Assembly: GCA_049324315.1 (NCBI GenBank)
Contig: JBMOKU010000044.1
Location: 1-64,000 of the forward strand
Origin: JBMOKU01 sp049324315
GTDB lineage: Bacteria > Bacillota > Clostridia > Peptostreptococcales > Thermotaleaceae
Length of the DNA stretch: 64,000 bases
Reading direction: 5' to 3'
How positions within the stretch are numbered: the stretch's first letter is position 1; each line of letters begins with the position of its first letter. The notes beneath the pieces are model-generated. The model was not told the origin of the DNA. It ran no database searches and worked only from the letters and a program-made list of their open reading frames with translations. The translations under genes and the position numbers were made by a program. Shown here one piece after another: positions 15,001-19,312 of this stretch.

Positions 15001-16045
15001 TCTGACCAATCTCTAAAAGTTTAGGTAAAATAAAAGAAGCTATAGCTCCCAATATTAACCCTTGAGGTGTGAAACCTATCCTTCCGATGGCGAAATTACC
15101 CAAAAAAGACAATGCATTGAAAATATTATCTATTCCCTGGAATTCTTCGACATTAATACCAAACTTCTCTGAAAGTTCATTTAATACAGCTGTCTCGTTT
15201 TGTTCCTTTACTGCGGTATGTATAGCGCAATTAAGAATAGTTAGAGATTGTCCTAAAATATATGTCCCACCTTCTGATAAGCCATATGCTAAGCCTACTC
15301 CATTTGCATAAGATGAGTATATGACATATTCAGGAGAGCTAACAATGGCATCATTGTAATTTCCGACTAAGTCAGTTATTTTACTAACTGCGTCAATCAC
15401 ATATTTAGGAAGATATCCTATTCCTAATGCTTGCCCATCTTTTCTAAAAGTAATAACATGATTTTCCTCTTCTGGTTGGCCACTTAGTCCATGTTTAAAA
15501 TACTTACATTCGATCGTATCATCAAACACTTGATCCCCAAGAAGATTTTTCAGACCGTTAATTACTACATTGACTGACTCTACCTTGAAAGTTACTTCTT
15601 CCACATAGCCACCAGTTACTTGTCCACCCGCACTTGTTATTCTTGTTGAGAATTCTTTATAATTATCTGACCTAAAATGAAAGAGGTCTTGTTTATACAA
15701 ACAAGCAAAAGTATCATGATTTAAAATAGAATATGCATTATTTTTAGTATTTAATTCATCATTACTTGCTTCGAAAGTTTCTATTATATCGTTTAAACAA
15801 AAAAACTTATCTTTGAACACGATACCTTCCATTGCGTTAATATTATTAAAAAAGTCGCTTATTGTAATTTGTACCCCACTGTTTAATTCCAATATCAAAT
15901 GATCGCCAGAATCATCTGCCGATCGCTTAAATGTAACGGTAGCACTATCAAATAATGAAAGATCTATTTTTCCAGAGATTAGATTTAAGTCTATATTTTG
16001 ATTTCCACTTCCACTTTCATATATAAAATTTGAGTTTTTTATCAT
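1..16045 (-). CDS. Giant RTX (haemolysin-type calcium-binding repeat) protein, partial at the 3' end
   Basis: A single reading frame starts at ATG 16045, with a GGGGG-type ribosome binding site, and was still open at every point I spot-checked down to the window edge, giving at least 5,348 codons. Residues 1 to about 435 form a non-repeat head. A first RTX block follows (about 440-570), then a segment near 1040-1110 with EF-hand-like Asp-rich loops (LDLDGNGVKTTS, FDHDANGF, VRDINGNEIIDSGRELFG) that is typical upstream of RTX repeats in large secreted proteins. From about 1460 onward the protein alternates GGxGxDxLx nonapeptides with HCBP-related modules (NDTYIFGRGYG, DTLRMLEGI, VQFADGTEWD). 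The last 860 residues carry two copies of a roughly 150-residue insert (WNW...GTNWGDGGNDAFD). The product is probably exported by the HlyB/HlyD pair at 21-24.7 kb. The C-terminal secretion signal lies outside the window. Adhesin or surface function is inferred. Confidence 0.93.
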   Translation of the reverse strand, partial: MIKNSNFIYESGSGNQNIDLNLISGKIDLSLFDSATVTFKRSADDSGDHLILELNSGVQITISDFFNNINAMEGIVFKDKFFCLNDIIETFEASNDELNTKNNAYSILNHDTFACLYKQDLFHFRSDNYKEFSTRITSAGGQVTGGYVEEVTFKVESVNVVINGLKNLLGDQVFDDTIECKYFKHGLSGQPEEENHVITFRKDGQALGIGYLPKYVIDAVSKITDLVGNYNDAIVSSPEYVIYSSYANGVGLAYGLSEGGTYILGQSLTILNCAIHTAVKEQNETAVLNELSEKFGINVEEFQGIDNIFNALSFLGNFAIGRIGFTPQGLILGAIASFILPKLLEIGQIMTENTILHDDVQELLKANGYIQLNDNYMGDKEQLYINDYLVKEGITYREVAGGEDLSDAIARTEKYQNIINAQYPSNTVWTKVLTSGSSGADVIYGMYGGIADEISGNDGDDVIYGYGGDDELNGGAGDDVILGGTGIDVLRGEGGNDNLYGGEGKDYLWGGSGEDILFGGSNIDYLHGSSGNDYLYGEDGDDQLYGEDGNDYLRSGKNNDKLYGGQGSDTYYFGKGDGKDIITEDSSDLASIDTIVFDSAVKKQHLYFSYGTSQNDLLIKYGDTDEILIKNFYAGANTNTIEKIQVEGIEYNINELINELKVNIIEGTDGDDNYKEIVTGGTPMGIDDSLYGTAEADKIYGLRGSDDLYGKEGNDFLFGNENDDKLYGGAGEDYLEGGRGDDRLYGEQGADTYYFSGHNFGNDTIHNYNYDGVKDKIHFSGFSFDEIEVWRDGNNLVIEPKYSITSSVTIKDYYNTNGTENRYIGNVIFETEEEGTQTVDISEISNLAKDKSLYEKFEFLRRNPELDLDTYKVNGKVRITDYKNTYEYEDYKTVVNKLNIADTEDVKVFLYRNVAAFVVGSKLIGVGYFEDGFNCIDSSMKSVIYYRSSGVIAGDYSQIKSYINNDGVRNSEFDEYTDVVNLEMKNRINDEINLYDQKIEIEQGSIQFDLVFEKNTPLPIFPPIIEMEEIKPIVDAAETQISPIILDLDGNGVKTTSVLNSVYFDHDANGFAEKSGWVDVNDGLLVRDINGNEIIDSGRELFGDNTLLKNGSKAVNGFAALSEYDDNKDGKINSSDEIFQQLKIWKDVNLDGISQVEELYSLSELGVKELNLSYDSTGTVDENGNTLIAKGSYTKEDGSVLEMSDYLFKVKLFDTVVVNDADISEEIRKLPNIRSIGSLKSLHESMQEDNELKTLVSVFTNNPNYYNLDNQLEEILFQWVECTDADIHIHDRSDGHFIDGRKIKVLEKILGEIYSNTYDDSLVGPLAGSRLTNAYSEFFKQFKAIMLYEGHLKEIFSTVYTGKDEYDRIMSYDFSTTVEYFVNLLSERPEDGLLKLQLFNVYITENSFKDNGSYVAFKEVMYEYSYLLDGLFVDGTSLDGTSLLDAVFSNSKLLIGTENDDQLIGADRNDLFVGNAGNDYLEGKDGSDIYVFRRGFGKDIINDYSNNSYIDTIIFKDINADEIEFAVDQNDYNNLLIKVKDTEDVITIKAYFSSINNRIESIEFSDGTVLNGEALQQKTLVWNFNGTEENDIIYGSNAIDASDTFSGLGGDDQFYGGSGNDTLDGGIGNDYLDGGDGSDIYIFSKGFGQDTIIDIAINSSKDIIEFTDINKEEIEFAQEQNDLIIKVLGTDDQLRIKSYTLENKYRIEEIVFADGTILSLDTIKDQLLNLNVSGTEGNDTLEGSRDYVGTDEIHGLGGDDIINGNTGDDKLYGDGGNDTIYGGSGIDVLEGGEGNDVLYGESGNDTYIFGRGYGIDTVSDYDSTTGNLDTLRMLEGIAPEDITVTRNGDNLELSINDTSDKVVISNYFNTNNYYIVEKVQFADGTEWDYNYIREAALRVTEGNDLVRGYESDDSIASLGGDDTVYGYGGSDTLDGGSGNDTIYGGYGDDTLIGSEGSDTLYGERGNDTYIFGRGYGVDTISDSDSTIGNLDTLRMLEGIAPEDITVTRNGDNLELSINDTSDKVVISNYFNTNNYYIVEKIQFADGTEWDYNYIREAALRVTEGNDLVRGYESDDSIASLGGDDTVYGNGGNDTLEGGAGNDSIYGGYGDDILRGEAGNDYLEGGFGSDVYEFSKGFGKDTIYDYAANWSWWSTNYDTGTDKIKFNDILSSEITWAVSETSGSDLVLKVAGTEDAITLRNYFSDTHARIESIEFGDGEVWDSAVLEEKLKTLIKNGTELNDTIYGANAAEFVDEIHGLGGHDTIYGNAGDDKLYGDEGDDTIYGDYGNDTLIGSEGNDVLYGERGNDTYIFGRGYGVDTISDYDSTTGNLDTLRMLEGIAPGDITVTRNGDNLELSINDTSDKVVISNYFNTNTRYIVEKVQFADGTEWDYDYIKTAALRVTEGNDVVRGYESDDSIASLGGDDTVYGYGGNDTLDGGSGNDTVYGGYGDDILIGSEGSDVLYGERGNDTYIFGRGYGVDTISDSDSTTGNLDTLRMLEGIAPGDITVTRNGDNLELSINDTSEKVVISNYFSTNNYYIVEKVQFADGTEWDYNYIKTAALRITEGNDVVRGYESDDSIASLGGDDTVYGNGGNDTLDGGSGNDTIYGGYGDDTLIGNEGSDTLYGERGNDTYIFGRGYGVDTISDYDSTTSNLDTLRMLEGIAPGDITVTRNGDNLELSINDTSDKVVITNYFSTSNYYIVEKIQFADGTEWDYEYIKEAALRVTEGNDVVRGYESDDSIASLGGDDTVYGNGGNDTLDGGSGNDTIYGGYGDDTLIGSEGDDVLYGSYGNDTLIGNEGSDTLYGERGNDTYIFGRGYGVDTISDSDSTIGNLDTLRMLEGIAPEDITVTRNGDNLELSINDTSDKVVISNYFNTNNYYIVEKIQFADGTEWDYNYIREAALRVTEGNDLVRGYESDDSIASLGGDDTVYGNGGNDTLEGGAGNDSIYGGYGDDILRGEAGNDYLEGGFGSDVYEFSKGFGKDTIYDYAANWSWWSTNYDTGTDKIKFNDILSSEITWAVSETSGSDLVLKVAGTEDAITLKNYFSDTHARIESIEFGDGEVWDSAVLEEKLKTLIKNGTELNDTIYGANAAEFVDEIHGLGGDDIIYGNAGDDKMYGDEGNDTVYGGYGDDTLIGSEGNDVLYGERGNDTYIFGRGYGVDTISDYDSTINNLDTLRMLEGIAPEDITVTRNGYNLELSINDTSDKVVILNYFSTSNYYIVEKIQFADGTEWDYNYIREAALRVTEGNDVVHGYESDDSIASLGGDDTVYGYGGNDTLDGGSGNDTVDGGYGNDTLIGGEGNDTLYGDYGNDILIGSEGDDTLYGERGNDTYIFGRGYGVDTISDYDSTTGNLDILRMLEGIALEDITVTHNGDNLELSINETSDKVVISNYFNTSNYYMVEKVQFNDGTEWDYNYIREAVVKVTEGNDVVHGFESDDSIASLGGDDTVYGYRGNDTLDGGAGNDTVDGGYGNDTLLGGEGNDTLYGDYGNDTLIGSEGSDALYGERGNDTYIFGRGYGVDTISDYDSTTGNLDTLRMLEGIVPGDITVTRNGDNLELSINDTSDKVVISNYFNTSNFYIVEKIQFADGTEWDYEYIKTAALKVTKGNDVVRGYESDDSIASLGGDDTVYGNGGNDTLDGGVGNDTIYGGTGNDKLIGSEGNDTLCGDYGNDTYIFGRGYGVDTISDYDSTTGNLDTLRMLEGIVPEDITVTRNGDNLELLINDTSDKVVISNYFNTSNYYMVEKIQFADGTEWDYEYIKTAALDLTEGNDVVRGYESDDSIASLGGDDIVYGYGGNDTLDGGLGNDTIYGGTGNDTLIGSEGDDVLYGNYGNDTYIFGRGYGVDTISDLDCTAGNLDTLRMLEGIAPEDITVTHNGGNLELSINDTLDKVVISNYFNTNNYFIVEKVQFADGTEWDYNYIKEAALGLTEGNDVVRGYESDDSIASLGGDDTVYGYGGNDTLDGGLGNDTIYGGTGNDTLIGSEGSDVLHGESGNDTYIFGRGYGVDTISDYDSTTGNLDTLRMLEGIAPEDITVTRNGYNLELSINDTSDKVVISNYFSISNRYIVEKIQFADGTEWDYNYIREAALKVTEGNDVVRGYESDDSIASLGGDDTVYGYGGNDTLDGGLGNDTIYGGTGNDTLIGSEGSDVLHGESGNDTYIFGRGYGVDTISDYDSTTGNLDTLRMLEGIAPEDITVIHSGDNLELSINGTSDKVIINNYFNINNRYIVEKVQFVDGTEWDYNYIKEAALGLTEGDDVVHGYESDDSIASLGGDDTVYGNGGSDTLDGGLGNDTINGGYGDDTLIGGEGSDVLYGSYGNDTLIGSEGNDALYGERGNDTYIFGRGYGVDTISDYDSTTGNLDTLRMLEGIAPEDITVTRNGDNLELSINETSDKVVISNYFSTSNYYTVEKVQFADGTEWDYNYIKEAALGLTEGNDVVHGYESDDSIASLGGDDTVYGNGGNDTLDGGIGDDMLYGGSGDDTLEGGTGNDYLDGGSGINTYVYSVEDGSDTIAVNKDTGAIEFNWNWQARQDWNGTNWGDGGNDAFDGFGKTAITVNGVTQSLLNLGTADGTTRNITVGGVDFTSRVRFLSSNILEVYLETAPGFEGTSFSVKTGGNLGSDGSETFTEGYIDLQGRQIKYAHSVNSGGSDPNIFFVMIPEEDGTAAATYERSRDNVYCSLENITTAVRILIIPSYHTEQEIATLLENSLYGGQNILKLGEGILAEDVEMTRSGTDLIVNMATEGDQVTVANWYQGNKLDKIIFADGTEWLREEINSEGLIVQGSEEGDVIEGLNEEGDVLYGLGGADTLNGYSGNDTLYGGAGDDTLYGGDGDDILEGGAGNDYFDGGSGINTYVYNVGDGHDTIAINELTQNVLRLGANIQVEGVEIVRNGMDLIVNLATEGDSITITNWYGGSKLDRIEFADGSIWTMEEIHDKGIVTGLTVRGTEEDDRIEGLDGEGDALYGLGGADSISGYSGDDLLYGGAGDDILYGNAGNDKLEGGTGNDILDGGSGNNTYIYNVGDGHDTVIASKKMEIIPFNWNWKASQNDWYGTNWQDGGNDAFDRFGYTSVTVNGETSDLYLGSADGTVNNFTVGGAHFTSKTSFISSNILEIYLEAVPGSEDAVFSITTGGNLGSDGGEIFTEGFMTLDGRQVKYAHSEDESGYDPNIFFVMIAEGNNGEVNATYQRNIDDVYGSLDNVNFPVRILIIPSYHEPQEIIQLLENNLYSVRDTEYDLYGGMDILKMGEGIRPQDVEITRNGLNLIINTQTEGDQIIIENWYDGRKLDRIEFADGTVWTQNDIHYRGLVLNGSEMEDMLVGVYGEDNTLYGNGGDDILEGIGAGYNYL
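6740..7636 (-). repeat. Copy 1 of a near-identical ~900 bp intragenic duplication
   Basis: This segment of the RTX gene matches 9272-10168 almost base for base at an offset of exactly 2,532 bp (844 codons). Neighbouring modules are clearly more diverged. It looks like a recent in-frame duplication or gene-conversion tract. Confidence 0.9.
9272..10168 (-). repeat. Copy 2 of the ~900 bp intragenic duplication
   Basis: Partner of 6740-7636 at an offset of 2,532 bp. The 204-bp stretches 7431-7634 and 9963-10166 appear identical, since even their antisense translation is the same. Identity ends abruptly near 10168, where the number of nonapeptides changes. Confidence 0.9.
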
Positions 16046-16080
16046 GCCCTTTTCCCCCTTTTTTCTTTAAATATCTTTAA

Positions 16081-16533
16081 TTATCTTTGTTCATAATAGT
16101 CAACATTATTAGTTTGGCATTTATTTTTAAGTAGTTCAAATATTGGAATAGAACCTCTTTCTCCAAAATAAAGATAAATATTATGATTAGATTTATTTGA
16201 TTCAATTTTGAAATGATATTCTTTAAAAACTCCACCTCTATTTGTATGATACTTATTTGTTTTTGAAATGGTAAATCTCTGGATATCCTTCCATATAAGA
16301 TTCAGATTATCCTTATTACTCAAGATGTATTCATCTGTGATAATAATTCGTGTAAAGATATACCTATTTGCAAGAAAGTGATACAAGATTGGTGGCAAGC
16401 AAATCACAAGAGCTTTCAAAATTGTTGCATCTCCTGCCCCTATGATTGAAACCAATAGACCGCCAAAACCCGCATATAGCATCCCAACGCTCCATACTCT
16501 CGCTGGATGTTCCGAATAAAATACTTTTTTCAA
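16081..16533 (-). CDS. Small membrane protein, paralogue of the upstream gene
   Basis: 150 residues beginning TTG AAA AAA GTA. Two hydrophobic segments lie near residues 15-55, followed by a soluble region (IITDEYILSNKDNLNLIWKDIQRFTI ... EYHFKIES) that resembles the bacterial PH-like pattern of small membrane proteins. It is clearly related to the upstream gene: both share KKV..S.H, ILYH, ITDEYI, WKDI.RFTI and PIFEL. The stop is only about 35 bp before the RTX start codon, so the two are probably cotranscribed. The function is unknown. Position between the riboswitch and the RTX gene suggests an accessory role in RTX biogenesis or anchoring, but that is inference. Confidence 0.75.
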   Translation of the reverse strand: MKKVFYSEHPARVWSVGMLYAGFGGLLVSIIGAGDATILKALVICLPPILYHFLANRYIFTRIIITDEYILSNKDNLNLIWKDIQRFTISKTNKYHTNRGGVFKEYHFKIESNKSNHNIYLYFGERGSIPIFELLKNKCQTNNVDYYEQR

Positions 16534-17056
16534 TAATCCACATCCTTTCGCTTTTTGTATCCTTTGCTGTTAAATGATTGCTGCTTAGACTTAAGCTATC
16601 ATACATTTTCCTCCTCGTCATTTCACTTTGTTCAATATATTCCACACTATTCGCTTCACAAGTTTTTTTGATTAACTCAAATATTGGAACACTATCCATT
16701 TTCCCTAGATAAAAGTAATTTTCATAAATTGATTCATTTGTTTCAATAGTAAACTGATATCTAATGAACCTTGCTGTAGCTACATTGTAATTATCATCTG
16801 TTTCTAAAATGGTGAATCTGCGTATATCCTTCCAAGGAAGATGGAGATTTCCCTTATTAACTTCAATATATTCATCAGTGATGACCATCCGTGAAAATAC
16901 ATATTTAACTAAAATATAATGATATAGAATAACGGGTAATAAAAGAAAAATGTTCATAATATTTCCTTCTAATAATGAGTGACCTATTATCATACCATAT
17001 GGTGGATATATCAAATAATCTTTTATTCGATGTTTTGAGTGAATTACTTTTTTCAA
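16364..17056 (-). CDS. Small membrane protein with an out-of-frame read-through tail
   Basis: I chose TTG 17056 (LKKVIHSKH) because AGGAGGTG sits just upstream and the paralogue starts the same way. Residues 1 to about 145 match the downstream paralogue, including hydrophobic segments near 15-50 and ITDEYIEVNKGNLHLPWKDIRRFTI. Where the paralogue stops (YYEQR), this frame continues (YIEQSEMTRRK) for roughly 85 residues. About the last 57 overlap the start of the next gene in another frame, an overlap of 170 bp. The tail is probably the result of a lost stop codon or frameshift and may not be functional. This is the first gene after the leader RNA at 17.2 kb. No known function. Confidence 0.65.
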   Translation of the reverse strand: MKKVIHSKHRIKDYLIYPPYGMIIGHSLLEGNIMNIFLLLPVILYHYILVKYVFSRMVITDEYIEVNKGNLHLPWKDIRRFTILETDDNYNVATARFIRYQFTIETNESIYENYFYLGKMDSVPIFELIKKTCEANSVEYIEQSEMTRRKMYDSLSLSSNHLTAKDTKSERMWIIEKSILFGTSSESMERWDAICGFWRSIGFNHRGRRCNNFESSCDLLATNLVSLSCK

Positions 17057-17152
17057 TATTTCACCTCCTCTCAAAGTAAGAGTTCAAAAACTTTCACTAT
17101 GGTTTAAATAATTTAGGCAAAATCCCCCCCTCATCCCGTATATTTAAGAAAC

Positions 17153-17180
17153 AAAAAAGACTAATCCTTACGATTTAGCC
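17153..17180 (-). terminator. Intrinsic terminator of the 17.2 kb leader RNA
   Basis: On the minus strand, GGCTAAATC and GATTAGTC form an 8-bp stem with one bulge, followed by six T. The 5' arm directly abuts the AACCG tail of the aptamer, the arrangement expected of a riboswitch expression platform. The first gene start is about 95 bp further on. Confidence 0.7.
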
Positions 17181-17245
17181 GGTTACGCCACTGCAGCTAC
17201 ATGGCAAAGGCGTCCAATTGCTGCCATGTTTCTTTTGCTTTAACT
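17181..17245 (-). promoter_or_regulatory. Cyclic-di-GMP class II-like riboswitch before the membrane-protein/RTX genes
   Basis: On the minus strand an 8-bp hairpin (ACATGGCA / TGCCATGT) carries AATTGGACGCC in its loop. ACGCC can pair with a downstream GGCGT that is followed by AACCGG, forming the pseudoknot of class II c-di-GMP aptamers. The same architecture with compensating base changes (GCACC/GGTGC) occurs before the exporter operon at 24.8 kb. A -10 box TATAAT lies at 17278-17283. This copy departs from the textbook sequence at GGACGCC, so it is less certain than the 24.8 kb copy. Confidence 0.7.
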
Positions 17246-17374
17246 TTACTTTATTTTACTTTTATGTATTTTTTTGCATTATATATTGCTTTCCAAATTC
17301 CTTGTTATAAAAATAATTAATATATACAAATTTGCTAGCTATATTCATCTCATGATGTTTAGCCTCCACTATGA

Positions 17375-18400
17375 TTATGTCTTCCTAGCTGTTTGATGCA
17401 GTTGTTCACATAAGATGCAATTCCAACATTGAAATTTGCAATTCTTTACATACTCTTCCCATCGCTTTAGCATATCTTGATCATACATAAATCGATCTAT
17501 CCACTCTTTTTTCCTTTTATATACGACTTCGACATTTCCGTCTGCGTACTGTTTTACAATATCTAAAGAATCGTAAAACAGTTCCACAATAGATCTTCCG
17601 TGGAGTTTCAGCACCTGTACATATTCTAATATCTCATCAAAATCTTTTCTGTATATAGCCATGTCTGAAACGATCAAATGAAAGTAGGGTATTTCTTTGC
17701 GCCACTTGGCGCAGCTCACCTCAGATATCCTTTGAAAAAAATATGGGGTTTGTAAATTATTCGAGCAATTAAGGGCATAATGTTCATCCCTGATTGGACA
17801 TCTTCCTCGGCACGTCTCATTCACTAGAAGAGCGATGGGTTTCTTATATCTTTTATAAGCTTTTTGCAACATCTTTAAATTATCTTTATCCCGTATACTG
17901 GATCTGTCAATATTTATCAGGTCAAATCCAGCCTGTGAATGATCGGCATATTCCTGAGGGTTATAGACTCTTCTTAAAACCGTATTTTTTAGATACAAGT
18001 CTGGAAAGGCCTTCTTTATTTCTCCTATGGCTGCCCAGTGAACATGTGGGATGGTCATAGATCTTAAGCCCCTATCATAATAGGGTTTTAGATTTTCTAT
18101 AAAGATTTCAAGGTTTTTGTAGCTAGGCTCCACTGTAAAATTATTAAAGGTTGCTGATACGGTAACACCAAATCGATCCTGACACCACATCATGAATTTG
18201 AATATTTCTTCATATTCATCTTGATTTTTTATTGTATTTCCTAATCCCATTGCGTCATTACGGAAAGGAGGTATAGAAAAAGTGAAGTAAATATCAAATA
18301 ATAGCTCCTTATATTCCTTAATAAAAGGAATTAACGTTCCATTCACTCCTTTTTCCCCTATTCCAAAGTTAAAGGGTAGTGAAAATATCTTTTTGTGCAT
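17375..18400 (-). CDS. U32-like TIM-barrel protein with a Cys cluster
   Basis: 341 residues from ATG 18400, preceded by AGGAGG at good spacing. An upstream in-frame start at 18484 has no such site. The motif NETCRGRCPIRDEHYALNC (about residues 190-210) resembles the Cys-containing signature of U32 family proteins such as UbiU/UbiV and YhbU, which can hold a 4Fe-4S cluster. A further C..C pair occurs near the C-terminus (CWNCILC). The gene lies between the regulators and the RTX leader on the same strand. Members of the U32 group act in prenylated-quinone hydroxylation or as putative peptidases. The role here is unknown, and the link with RTX production rests only on position. Confidence 0.6.
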   Translation of the reverse strand: MHKKIFSLPFNFGIGEKGVNGTLIPFIKEYKELLFDIYFTFSIPPFRNDAMGLGNTIKNQDEYEEIFKFMMWCQDRFGVTVSATFNNFTVEPSYKNLEIFIENLKPYYDRGLRSMTIPHVHWAAIGEIKKAFPDLYLKNTVLRRVYNPQEYADHSQAGFDLINIDRSSIRDKDNLKMLQKAYKRYKKPIALLVNETCRGRCPIRDEHYALNCSNNLQTPYFFQRISEVSCAKWRKEIPYFHLIVSDMAIYRKDFDEILEYVQVLKLHGRSIVELFYDSLDIVKQYADGNVEVVYKRKKEWIDRFMYDQDMLKRWEEYVKNCKFQCWNCILCEQLHQTARKT

Positions 18401-18485
18401 GCTTAGCCTCCTGTTGAAAATAAGTATAATAAAAATGTTAAAATGCTTGTTAATAACATTTTTCATATAAAAACTATCCTTCACT

Positions 18486-18580
18486 TTACCTCAACTTAAA
18501 ACTATCATTGATATAGTCAGCAGCTGTTAGGACGAACTCTATGATTTCTCTTTTCCCTGCCTTGACTTCTGTTTCAACTT
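18486..18580 (-). pseudogene. Remnant of a second hlyD (C-terminal 30 codons)
   Basis: The minus strand reads VETEVKAGKREIIEF then VLTAADYINDSFKLR and stop. This matches the intact adaptor's C-terminus (VLTEVKTGKRKIIEFFLPAADYIKDSFKLR, 21171-21260) nearly residue for residue and at about 80% of bases. Nothing upstream restores the rest of the gene. It records an earlier duplication or rearrangement of the exporter operon around the two-component genes. Confidence 0.9.
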
Positions 18581-18667
18581 TAGTACATATCTTCTGACTA
18601 CATGTCTTAAAAAAATAGTATAAAACTTGCCATAGACTGTAAAGTGACCTAGGTCATGACTTTGTTT

Positions 18668-19312
18668 TTATATCAACCTGTTCCTTATCGCATAAACTGC
18701 AAGTTGTGTCCTGTCCTTCGCGTTAGCCTTTGCCAAAATACCCGTTAACATATTTTTTACTGTACCTTCCGTATAACAAAGTCTTCTAGCAATTTCTCTA
18801 TTACTTAACCCATCAACCACAAGCCTCATTATTTCAATCTCTTTATCAGTATGATTCTTTCCCATCATTTCCAATGTTTTTAGAGTCTCAGGTACAGGCT
18901 GTAGCATTTTTGACACTTTTTTCAATACCTTTTTATGTATAGTTCCCAAACCTTGCATTGCATTTTTGATTGCCGTAATTATTTCCGAGGTATCTGCTTC
19001 TTTAAGGATGTATCCATCTGCCCCTTTCTCAAGAGCCATTGATACTTTCTCATCCTCATAGAAGGTTGTAAGTACAATTATTTTTACATTATTGTCATAG
19101 GTTTTTATTAATTCCGTACCTTTAACACCATCACATATCGGCATTACCAAATCCATTAATACTGCATCTGGATGATGATATCTACAAAGTTCATAAGCTT
19201 CTCTCCCATTTGTAGCACACCCTATTACTTCAATATCCTCATATTGTTCAAGCATATATTTCAAAGCATTCATAAAGTCTATTTTGTCATCTACCAAAAT
19301 TACCTTAATCAT
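18668..19312 (-). CDS. NarL/LuxR-family response regulator
   Basis: 214 residues. An N-terminal receiver domain (VDD near 8-10, phospho-acceptor Asp in AVLMDLVMP, Lys in LKEAD) is followed by a C-terminal LuxR-type helix-turn-helix (LSNREIARRLCYTEGTVKNMLTGILAKANAKDR, the typical recognition helix layout). The start overlaps the end of the sensor kinase gene by 8 bp, so the two form a translationally coupled pair. Targets are unknown. Position inside the exporter/RTX cluster makes those genes the first candidates. Confidence 0.9.
   Translation of the reverse strand: MIKVILVDDKIDFMNALKYMLEQYEDIEVIGCATNGREAYELCRYHHPDAVLMDLVMPICDGVKGTELIKTYDNNVKIIVLTTFYEDEKVSMALEKGADGYILKEADTSEIITAIKNAMQGLGTIHKKVLKKVSKMLQPVPETLKTLEMMGKNHTDKEIEIMRLVVDGLSNREIARRLCYTEGTVKNMLTGILAKANAKDRTQLAVYAIRNRLI

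Noticed and set aside
18645..18656. Perfect 12-bp palindrome TGACCTAGGTCA as a CRP/FNR (HcpR-like) operator
   Set aside because: It lies just downstream of the response regulator gene with no convincing promoter spacing to the U32-like gene, so function is undecided.
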